In this document: positions 22,501-32,246 of the stretch, one piece after another | Layout: each line of letters starts with the position of its first letter | Numbering within the stretch: position 1 is the stretch's first letter | DNA from: Dactylonectria macrodidyma | Taxonomy: Eukaryota; Ascomycota; Sordariomycetes; Hypocreales; Nectriaceae | Direction of reading: 5' to 3' | Assembly (NCBI GenBank): GCA_020744425.1 | Contig: JAGMUV010000041.1 | Coordinates: forward strand, 186,001-250,000 | Length of the DNA stretch: 64,000 nucleotides | Made by a program: the position numbers and the translations under genes | The notes under the pieces: generated by a model | Database searches by the model: none | What the model saw: the letters and a program-made list of their open reading frames with translations, nothing else | Told to the model about the DNA's origin: nothing

Positions 22501-24462
22501 GCATCACCAGTACGATGATTTTTGTCGTGTGAAGCTAATGCTTGCTCATCCACATCGCGATCCCAACGAACTACGCAAGATCGACGGTGTCGAGTACGAC
22601 TCGTATGCATCTGCCGCCGAATTCTGTTATGGGAACCACCGGCACCCTGATGATTACTATGGCACACCTAACGCCGAAGAACGTCGACCAGATCCGGATG
22701 AGTTCGAGGAAGAATTTCACGAGCCTGACCTTCTGGAGGAGGACTGGCTTGAGCTTGCCCGCCAGCTTCCCGACTGCCCACCAAGCCAGGAGGTAATAGA
22801 TCTCCTGGGTCGACGGGATATCGATATCCAATACGATTGGACACCCCACGTTGGCCGCTACGCTGACTCAGAAGTCGTTCAAGGCGATTATTGGCGCCGT
22901 CGCATTGAGCAGAATCGTCTCCATATGGATGTTGAAGACCTGCCTTTAGAGGTCCGTGATACGCTCAACCCAGAGCAGCGGATAGTATACGATACGTTTA
23001 TTGGACACTTCCAATGCGGCAGCGAGGAGCAGATTCTACTCCATGTTGACGGTGGTGGCGGGACAGGCAAGTCGTACATGATCAAAGTCCTGTCTTCGCA
23101 TCTTCAGAGGCTAGCTGGTAACCGGCCCAGTCCAATCTGGAGAGCTGCACCCACGGGTGTTGCAAGCAACCAGATAATGGGGACAACATTACACTCTCTC
23201 CTCCGGCTACCTGTGGATAGGGCTTTTACAGACCTATCCCCAGCAGATGCTAATGCTGTTCAGAAGAAGCTACGGGACGTTAGGTATCTTGTGATCGATG
23301 AGAAAAGTATGCTAGGTCTGCGTCAGCTTTCGTGGATCGACAAACGCCTCCGCCTAGTCTTTCCTGGCAGAGCAACCGAATTCTTTGGCGGCATAAGCAT
23401 CATCCTCGTTGGTGACTTCTTCCAGCTCCCGCCGATTGCGAACAAGCCTCTCTACTTTGATGCGCCACTCCAAGACCTGCATGAAGTCTCTGGCCAGACG
23501 GCATATAGGGCGTTCAACCACACTGTCTTCTTGAAGAAGGTCCAGCGGCAACAGGGCGACGACCAGGCTGGCTTTCGTCTTGCGCTTGAAGAATTACGTG
23601 GTCTAAAGCTATCCATCGAATCATGGAAACTTCTGAGCCAGCGTGTGCAGGTCAAGCTAAGCCAGCGCGAGGTAGATACGTTTGATGCTGCTCTCCGTAT
23701 CTATAGCAAGAAAGCTCGTGTTAACGAGTACAACTACGAGCACCTCGTCCGTCTGAAGCACCCAGCAATCCAAGTCATGGCGAAGAACATTGGTAACGGT
23801 GCTGAGAAGGCAACATCTGAACAAGCTGGCAACCTGGCTGGCCAGTTTCCGGTATGTATTGGTGCTCGTCTCATGCTAACCCAGAACATCTGGCAGCCAA
23901 CAGGCCTATGTAATGGGGCCCAAGGGACAGTATATGACATCGGTTGGGCCCCTGGCGCCGATACGCATCGTGACCCGCCATCTGTCATTATGATGGTGAT
24001 GGATAAGTATACCGGGCCATCATATCTAACCACGGAAGATGGACGCGAGGTAGTACCCATACTCCCAGTGAAGCGAGACTTCTTTCTTGGGACATCCGCG
24101 TGTACACGGAAGCAGTTCCCACTTATGGCATCATATGCCATTACGGTTCATAAGTCACAGAGCATCACAGTGGACAAGATGGTGACGGATCTGTCTGAAC
24201 GGGACTTCCAGACAGGGCTTAGCTATGTTGCAGTCTCCAGGGTCAAGATGTTAGACGGGTTAATGATCGATGCCCCATTTGAACGGGCATCTCTCCACTA
24301 TGAGAAGTTACCTGATGGCAAGTGTAGTTCTATAATGTTATTCACGCTTGAGGCTCTATAAGTCCTAACAGATTAGCAGGTGTTTTGATGAAAGTCCGCG
24401 ACCAGGACCGGCGCAAGCAACAGCAACTTGACCGGCCACTATTCCAACCTGTTTTTTCTTGA
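19527..24462 (+). pseudogene. Helentron 1 Rep-helicase, one frameshift
   Basis: Rolling-circle transposase: an N-terminal Cys cluster (VCRNCKQVKPADQF, CLDCRNRQ), then a Cys-rich DUF6570-like region (CARCQETWFDMG), then the Rep nuclease with HUH motif SSHCHGLYWM (about residue 680) and two-Tyr motif YAAKYCSK (about 837), then a PIF1/RecD-like helicase with Walker A GGGGTGKS (about 1178) and VIDEKSMLG. The frame from the ATG at 19527 breaks near 21850-21860, just after SCRF, and continues in another frame (FFPRDTRD..). The end is reached through an intron 24318-24379 with a GC donor (GCAAGT), giving GVLMKVRDQDRRKQ and a stop at 24460-24462. Except for the single frameshift all catalytic motifs are kept. 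Confidence 0.8.
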
Positions 24463-24515
24463 TGACGTCGCTATAGTACACAGAGAGTGCGAAAAAAGGT
24501 CACGCATAGAGATAC

Positions 24516-24571
24516 ATCCTTCGGACTGTATTACACCCTCCCCACCGCCGGTGAGGGTGTCAGCATATTTT
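24516..24571 (+). mobile_element. 3' end of Helentron 1
   Basis: A degenerate copy of the family's inner inverted repeat (CCTTCGGACTGTA, up to 24530) is followed by a hairpin, ACACCCTC 24533-24540 paired with GAGGGTGT 24553-24560, and then CAGCATATTTT ending at 24571. This is the same order as at the 3' ends of Helentrons 2 and 3. The 5' end of this copy was not found. Confidence 0.7.
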
Positions 24572-24687
24572 ATAGATATTGCTTGTTTACGTCATGGATA
24601 TTGAAGACTATCTGGCTCGCTGACACTCTGCTTCGTCGTAATCAATGTGGACCGCCGATCTCATTCTGTGATTGACCGTAAGGCTAT
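24572..24687. other. 116-bp spacer between two Helentron 3' ends
   Basis: Short non-Helentron sequence between the 3' end of Helentron 1 (+) and the 3' end of Helentron 2 (-). No coding content is seen. Confidence 0.6.
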
Positions 24688-27600
24688 AAAATACTACGTC
24701 ACCCCATGCACATTGGAGCGGCGATGGGGTGCATGGGGTAGCCTCAGCCGAAGGCTGTGTGTCCGCGGGCCGGGAAGCTATTCCTACTACTGCATTATCT
24801 ACGTACTGATCCATTGGCATGGCTATTCTTGGTATTATGTGACATGTACGGATTCCGTGTGAGCACCTGTCGTTTCCTAAGCTCCTGATCCCTCATCTTC
24901 ATCTTCATGCCATCCGGGGGAGACCCGTAGGCCAGGTGATTACGATCAAATGGTGCATCCAACATCAGACCCTCGAGCGTTTTCACGCGAGAGATAGCCA
25001 CGTAGCTTAAACCAGTCTGAAAGTCCCGGCAGGACAGATCTGTAACTATCATGTCTTCGGTGATGCTTTGTGACTTGTGCACGGTAATTGCGTAGCATAC
25101 GATCAGGGGAAACTGGGTGCGAGCGCAGAGAGTGGCTCCGATGAGGAAGTCCCTCTCCACTGGGAGAATCGGCACAATCTTCCTGCCATCAGCGGTGGTC
25201 AGGAATACCGGTCCGCTGTATTTGTCAAACTCCATCATGATAACACAGGGAGGGTCTTGGATGGGGTCGGCCCCAGGTGCCCAGCCGATATCGTAAACTG
25301 TGCCGCGAGCGCCGTTGCAGAGGCCAACTGGCTGCCAAAGGTTGGACGTCAGCATCAGACGGGAGCCAATGCATATTGGGATCTGCTTCGCAAGGTTGCC
25401 CGCCTTGTCATCAGGCGCAGCAGCCGCGCCGGGGCCGACGTTCTTAGCCATGACCTGGATGACTGGCCGGCTGAGGCGGTCGAGGTGATAGTGGTCATAT
25501 TCGTTCACCCTATCTTTAGTGGCGTATACTCGTAAGGCGTTGACAAACCTTGCGACCTCTTGATCGTCTAGTTTTGCCTGTACGCGGCTGGAAAGGAGCT
25601 TCCAGGATTCCACAGATAGTTGAAGCAGCCGCAATTCCCCGAGAGCTAGGCGGAATGCCTCCTGATCGTCGCCACGCTGCCGCTGGACAACTTTCAAGAA
25701 GACCGATTTATCGAATCGCCTATATGCGTTTCTGCCCTTGATCTCTACTCCCTGAACCTCTTTATCGTAATAAAGCGGCTTCTGCAGCACAGGGGGAAGC
25801 TGAAAGAAGTCACCAACCAACAGGATGTTCAGGCCGCCAAAGAACTCTTCGTTCTTATTCGGGAACGCCTCTCGGAGACGGTCATCGATCCAAGATAGCT
25901 GACGCAGTCCCAGCATGCTCTTCTCGTCAATGATCAGATACTTGATATCTTTAAGCTTCTTCTGGAGCTGGGCCTTATCAATGGCTGAGAGAGGCTTGAA
26001 GTCCTTATTAATTGGCAGGTGCAACAGGGAATGCAAGGTAGTGCCCGAAATCTGATTTCCCGCGACGCCCGTGGGCGCGGCACGCCAGACGGGTGTCCCT
26101 CTCCCGCCCGTCGCGGCTTGAAGGTGCGCGGAGAGCAGGTTAATGAGGTATGACTTGCCAGTGCCGCCTCCGCCATCCACATGGAGTAACAACTGGGAGG
26201 GATCCCGGGTCAGGAAGTGGCCCATCACCGTGCCGTACACCAGGCGCTGCTCTGGATTTAGGGAATCGCGAGCCTCCAATGGCTGATCATCCACGTCAAG
26301 GTCAAGGGTGTTTTCCGCTTTGCGTTGCTTCCAGTAGTCGCCGTTGAGAATGCCATCATCGGTATACCGCCCAACATGAGGGGTCCAATCGTAATTAATG
26401 TCAATATCTCGGCGGCCGAGGATGTCGATGTCCTCTTCCTCCAGCGGGCGGTCAGGTAGCATGCGGGCGAGTTCATGCCAATCCTCCTCCGCGATGGGCT
26501 CCTCATGGGCCTCAAGCTCAAACTCATCGTCCTCTGCCGTCAATTCATCCGTATCCGGCTCTCCATAATGATCGTCCGCATGGGTATCGTGGAGCTGTCT
26601 GCAGCGCATGTACCCGGCTGTGAAAGAATCGAACCGCTGGCCACCCACAACGAGCAACTCTTCTGGAAAGCGATGTGGATGAACCATCATCAATTTAACA
26701 CGACAGAAGTCGTTAAACTGGGAAGAGGCTTCCATGGATTTGTATCGAGGGAAGTAAGACAGGACCCTCTTTTTCGCGTGAGCAGCGAGTCTCCTCCACG
26801 TGTTGAGATTGTACGACTGCAGGTATTCGAGATACGTTACATCCTCATGCTGGTCCTTTCTCTCTAGATATTTCCTGTAGCTGCCGATGGCCTCGTTGAC
26901 ATCTCCATCCACACGATACGAACGCGCCTGTCGCTCCAACGGACGGCAGTCCACGGTGACAACCATACGGGTGCCTTCTTGCAGCGGAATGTTAAGCAGC
27001 AGATGGGAAATCTCCTGCGCCGAGTAATCTCTCTCGGCGATCAGCTTGTTCATGAGGCGAGAGGAGAAGGACAACAGGGGCTGAACGTGCGATGTATGAG
27101 GCAAGACCTGGTCTGCAAGCCGGGAGAAAGACTCGGTCTTCTTCTCAGCTTTACTGCAATACTTCGCAGCGTAGGTAATGACCGCCTGTAAGCTGGTGCA
27201 AGGAGATATGTCGATATTGGCTAGCCAGCCTAGGATAGTCGCAGGGTTGAAGTTGTTCATGAGGCTGTCATTCCGGGCCGCCTCAAAGATGTAGTACGAC
27301 CGGCCTTCCTTCCTGATCACTGCGGCCAGCTCCCGCAAGGCACGAGGGAAGTCAAAACGACACTCCCTCTCTGGATTGGCAACGTTGGCCGCCTCGATAT
27401 CTGCTGCGGCGCCTTCCATATCCCTTGCCAGATCGCCGGTTCTTTTCCTCACACGCAAGCAGTACGTGGTGTTGCACTTGTGGCGCTGGCAACGGTTGAC
27501 GATTTGTGAGAGCCGCAGGAATGTCATCTCTATGCTCAGGGGATCCACGCTCAGGGGATTACCCTCACCCTGAGGCATAGTCCTACTCGGCTCGGGGTTA

Positions 27601-30600
27601 ATGGCAGTGACGTGGAATCCCCACGTGCGTGCAAAAACATCACGAGCGGCTTCGTCCTCCATGTCGGCTCCGGGGCAATTTTCCATCCAGTACAGGCCGT
27701 GGTTGTGTGGACTCCCACGCCCTTGCCATTCATAACGATCCCAGTAATCCGTGATGCTGAACTTCTTGCTTAGCACGATATCCCGAAAGAGGCAGTATCG
27801 GCGGTAGAAATGGAAAGCAGCAATGTGAGGGTTCTGCCGCAATAGGCGGCGCGATAGAGCCATCCTCTCCGGCTCGGTGGCGGCTAGCCAGTCGTCATAC
27901 TGGGGCATGTGCTGGTAGAGACTCCGCCAGTGTAAATCTGCCGGGCTAAACGTGATGAATGCACCAGGACAACCAAGGTTATAGGCGTAGGCCTCGAGGT
28001 CCTGCCTCTTTTTGTTCCAGAATGGACGCGTACCGCGAATAGACACCGCATGCCTTGTGATCGAGTTGATCAGCGCCTGCGCCTCGGGGTCCTCGCTGTG
28101 TTCGAGCGCCTGAATAAGTTGCTCTCGCGTCAGCGGCTGCTGTCTCCCATCATGTTGCTTCACGAAGAATCTGGACCGCGAACGTGCTTGTGACCGCATT
28201 AGCGTGTTGAAGGCGACGAAGCGGAAGGTCGGGTGGCGTGCAAAACGCCCGTCGTGCCAGCGCATCGCGTGCTCGACGTAATCCTTGTAATCAATGGAGC
28301 GCAATCGGGGTTCAACAAAGTCGGCTCTACCGTCAGGAAAGAGGCAGGGAAATGCCAAGGAGAGTAGGGCATGAGAGCGATTGAACTCATTAATGGGTGT
28401 GTGTCGTATATTCGGGAGCTGCAGCTCGTGTTGTGCCTGCGCCTGGAAGCTTGTGGAAAGCCCTGAATCAGCGCCTGATTCTCCGGAGAGAATAGACCGC
28501 AGAGCATCGAGCTCCGTGTCCTTAGCCAACAGGTCCGGCACCGCAGCCTCGTCCTCCAGGTCAGGCTCTGCCTCCTGATCTTCCTCGGGTGAGTCGGGTC
28601 CAACATCGGCAGCCTCCACCTGACTCTGGGGGATAGCATCCAGGACATTACCATCTTGGGGCAATTGATTCAGCCGCTCTTCGTCGATGGCGACGCATCG
28701 ATAGCCGGGATGATGGCGGCGGAGGTAGTCTAGCCATATGACAACCGGCTGGCGGCGCACGCGGAACTGGCGGGTGAATTGCCGGCTAAGATTTGCGTGG
28801 GACGACGTATTCGCAGGACGTAGTAACACAGTGTTCAACTCTTGCGGCAAAAGCGGGAGCTGGTTGTACACTAAGCCAACCTCCCGGAGAAAGTGAATTA
28901 CGTGCCCTCGATACTTGTACTGCTGCCCTCGCACAAGCATAATGTTCACGTGGACGTGAACACGAGCAATCAACGACTCTTCGGTAGGCGTGAGCTGGGG
29001 CAACCGGCCCGGCACAGGGCCAAAGTCGAGCTGATTGTCCGCAGAGAAGAAATATGGCTCGTCGGGCTGGCGCTTCTCATCCCTCCGATAACAACGCGCA
29101 CAAATGCCATCGCAATCGATCTTCATCTGGAACCAACTCTCTTGGCATCGACTGCAAAACTGCATTTGGTCATTGTCCAGCTCTGTCCAGAACTCGCGGA
29201 GGATTTCCTTGTCGCGACCAGTCAAGGCGCAAGCCTCAAGGTCTCCATTCCACACCGGGTCTTGTGCATGAAATACCGCCGATTCTTCAGGTGGAATCAT
29301 CACTGGGCTCCGATACCGTCGTGGCGGCCTCGACGATGGAGTTTGCCTTTGAGATTGTCTCGGCCGCCCTCCTGTACCAGGGGCAGGACCACGGCGACCA
29401 CGCCTTGGCTGTGCGGAAGGCTGCGGCAAGCGATGGCGAAGAGGGCTTCCATCCACGGAATTATTATTGTCGTTCTCGTCTTCGTCCCCTGGATCGGAAT
29501 CACACTCCACCCCTAATTGTTTGAGGTACCTCTGTGGTCGAGCAGGCGAAAGGAGTAAGTTGAAATAGTCCTCGGCGTCAATATCAGATTCAGAGAAATG
29601 TCCCCTGTCATTGCCTCCCTTGGTTATCCCATTCCCGTCTTGAAACCAACTCGGTTGTAGTCGATCTCGACTCCCATCTACGCTCCGTGGTTAGCCTGAA
29701 CAATTTACCAGGACGACAGCACAAGGATACCTTCTCCAGGACCCTCAGACCCATCAAAGACGCCGAGTTGAGATATTGTGGGAGTCAGTGACACAGTCTC
29801 CCCTGCACGGCGTCGTGAACGATGGTCGCGCTGGACAGCGGCCAGCTTGGCCCTCGCCCCGGCCTTGGAAGGATCATCTTGCGAGTCTTTCCCGGCCCTG
29901 TGGAACCTAGCAGCCAAGTAAGAGTAATCTACACTAGTTGTGCTGCTTCGGACAGTAGATGGATCAGAATGTGAGGCGGTTGGATGGGTCGTTGGCTGCG
30001 CGGGAGGTGAGGGAGCCATTTCCCGGAAGAGCCGCGAGCTTTGTTGGGTTGGTGGAATTGGCGTCCCTAGCACTACGTGAGGCTGGCTGATTGACTCTCT
30101 GAATAACCTCCTAGCTGCATGAAGTTGTTGTAGCTTCTCTGGCGACGTGGGCTGGGTTCCAGACCTGTCCTTAGCAGGGGATAAGCCAGCTTCTCCGTCA
30201 GTTCGCTTCCGGGCAGGTCTTTCAGCTGAGGAAGAACGGACGGCGAGGTTCCTCAATGTTTGGATCGCGCTTCTGGATCTGGAATTCTTTATTCAGTTAG
30301 TGTTGAATGCTCTTATGGTCTTACGGAGTGAGTGGGGAGACAGAGCTGACATGAGAATTGCACTGACTACGACAGCCGAGGCAGTTTTTGGTTTTCCCAG
30401 CAGATTTCCGTTTGCTGACGAAGTCACCCGCCGGTTTCTCCTCGCCACAGCGGGCACAGACGATGGAAATCAAGTCATCTTGAAGCCCTTGAGGAGTAGA
30501 CTTAGGACTCATTACTTAATGAAGCACGCATCAAGACGCGTTGTTTCAATGAAATTTCCATGTCAAGCGAAGCGCAAGTAAACAAACCAGGGGTGCTGCG

Positions 30601-30754
30601 AGCCGCAGAAAGCTAGGCCCACTTCTTAGCAGCCATTGTCCAGTTGTTGCACGTTTTGCGGCCATCCATACAAATTGCTGGCCAATCAGAACCCGGGAAA
30701 CTTATTGACCCCTGTCTGCACCAAACCCTTAATGTAGAGTCAGCCTTCGGCTGA
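24688..30754 (-). mobile_element. Helentron 2, complete element
   Basis: Bounded on its 5' side by TCAGCCGAAGGCTGA (minus strand, 30754-30740). On its 3' side come an inverted copy (24744-24757), an 11-bp perfect hairpin (24701-24711 with 24729-24739) and AGTATTTT ending at 24688. Length is 6067 bp. The flanks would rejoin as CTAGT/ATAGC, so insertion was at a T/A junction, as for Helentron 3; one T is shared, so the exact cut may shift by 1 bp. Confidence 0.78.
24795..30512 (-). CDS. Helentron 2 Rep-helicase, intact 1870 aa
   Basis: Autonomous rolling-circle transposase. Three exons on the minus strand: 30512-30325, 30272-29731 and 29677-24795, with introns of 52 nt (GTAAGA donor, ACTAAC branch site) and 53 nt (GTATCC donor, GCTAAC branch site). 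The first exon gives the Cys cluster CARCGEEKPAGDF...CLGCRSQ and the second the VVLGTPIP motif shared with the other copies. Then come the Cys-rich region (CSRCQESWFQM), HUH motif SPHNHGLYWM (about residue 900), YAAKYCSK (about 1079), Walker A GGGGTGKS (about 1414), IIDEKSMLG (about 1492) and a C-terminal PIF1-like VAISRVKTLEG. No internal stop. It lacks the C-terminal intron found in copies 1 and 3 but has two N-terminal introns they lack. Confidence 0.87.
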
Positions 30755-31634
30755 ACTAGCGAACTATCACGGCCTAATAGATTCGGGGATTATCCAGTGG
30801 AATATTGAGTCGGTTCAGGAGGTGGTGCCCATTGGACCAATTAGGGGATCATGGCCTGCCAAATGGCCTGTTAAGGTGTTATCGGTAGTCCAGACGCGGC
30901 GTGGTATTGCCAGCCATGCTGGGTCGGGATTGAGGGGAATATTTGGCAAGGGAGGGAATTATGGTAGACCAATCATAGCGCGGCTCCCTCCAACAACCCC
31001 ACTTCGGACATAAGTTGTGGAACGGCTCTATGAATGATAACGCCGACCTGATGAACAGAAACCTGCTCAAGGGGCCCCGCCGAGCGCATTCAGGACCTCC
31101 GGCCATGCCGAGCGATTGTGATAATGCTCCACTGTGCTCCCAAATCCCTCAGCTGGTCGATGCGCCACCGTTCTCGGTTCCGTTGTATCGGTAAATTGCA
31201 CGATCGCGAACGCGATGGGGTGACCAATTGTTCCTCCGCAAGATTGACCAACGCCGTTTATCAACGGTGGAGGGTGTGGTATTAGTCAAGAAATGATTCC
31301 CCCGACTTTTAATGCCTTTTCGTTCCTCAAAGGTTCTTTCTTCCGCGCCCTTCCGCGCCCTCCCTGTTAAGTTGTCCTGAGTAGTGTAGCGGCCTGGCTG
31401 GAAAAGGTAGCATCCCTATCTATTGCCAATTTTAAATTCCCGGGTACCGCGAACGTACGGGCTCCCGAAGCACACAGCTGGATTACTAATACTAAGTACG
31501 GTTGTTTGGGATGTTGCGACCAGCTGTCACTTGATTGGTCGAGCCGCCCCACAATAGGAGCTCAAGCTTGCGAAACCACACGTAGGCAAAAGCAACTCGA
31601 ACATCCTTCGTACCATTCACGACCATCGCCCAAG
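30755..31634. other. Upstream region of the DUF6604 gene
   Basis: Sequence between Helentron 2 and the DUF6604 start codon, presumably including its promoter. Around 31420-31462 lies the inverted relative of 10850-10890. No gene is seen. Confidence 0.4.
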
Positions 31635-31757
31635 ATGTTACCCTCGTCTCTTAAGAGTATTTATCAACAGTACAAAGTCGACACAGACTCTGTAGCCAAC
31701 TGGCTGGCCACAACTGCCAAGGACAACGGTTACGCAGACAATACTTCAAGCTCCAAC
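31635..31757 (+). pseudogene. DUF6604 gene, N-terminal fragment before hAT-2
   Basis: The ATG at 31635 opens 41 codons, MLPSSLKSIYQQYKVDTDSV..., the characteristic beginning of fungal DUF6604 proteins. The frame ends at AAC 31755-31757, which is the end of the 8-bp duplication GCTCCAAC (31750-31757). It resumes in frame after the second copy of that duplication at 39560-39567. In the present sequence the frame runs into the transposon end and stops about 22 codons later. Confidence 0.8.
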
Positions 31758-31771
31758 CAGGCGTGGACATC

Positions 31772-32050
31772 TTACGAATCTATCGAATCGAACGCCAAGG
31801 CTTGGCGTTCGAATCGAATGTGACCCCGTAGATTCGAATCGAATCGGACGCATCTCCCACAGATTCGTATCGAATCGAACGTGCCACAATTCTTGTCCTG
31901 TAGATTCGACTCGAATCGAACACATCTCCCGCAGATTCGTATCGAATCGAACGCGCCACAATTCTTGTGCCGTAGATTCGACTCGAATCGAACATGTCTT
32001 CCGTAGATTCGATATCTATCGAATGCCAAGATTCGATCGAATTCGATTCG
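31772..32050. repeat. hAT-2 left subterminal array with 72-bp tandem repeat
   Basis: ATTCGAATCGAAC-like words recur throughout. Two copies of a 72-bp unit lie at 31861-31932 and 31933-32004, with a partial copy before them. A near-perfect palindrome (CGAACGCCAAG, inverted) is centred on about 31800. Such arrays are typical transposase-binding regions of hAT ends; binding here is inferred. Confidence 0.7.
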
Positions 32051-32246
32051 ATCATCACCAGGCCGTCATGCCGTCATACCCCGACAGAAGAGTGGTGAGA
32101 GGTGCAGAGCGGGTTTAGAAGGTATCACGGCTTCAGATAAGACATCGCAGAACATCGTCAATTGTGCAAAGGCAGGTACTAGGCAGATTAAATGTCACTC
32201 GTCCCCTTCAGCGACGCAAGTGCGTCAACCCATTGATCATCACTGA

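Noticed and set aside
31861..32004. Regular repeats resembling a CRISPR array
   Set aside because: Only two 72-bp units made of TCGAAT words, no distinct spacers, eukaryotic genome, and the region is the subterminal array of hAT-2.
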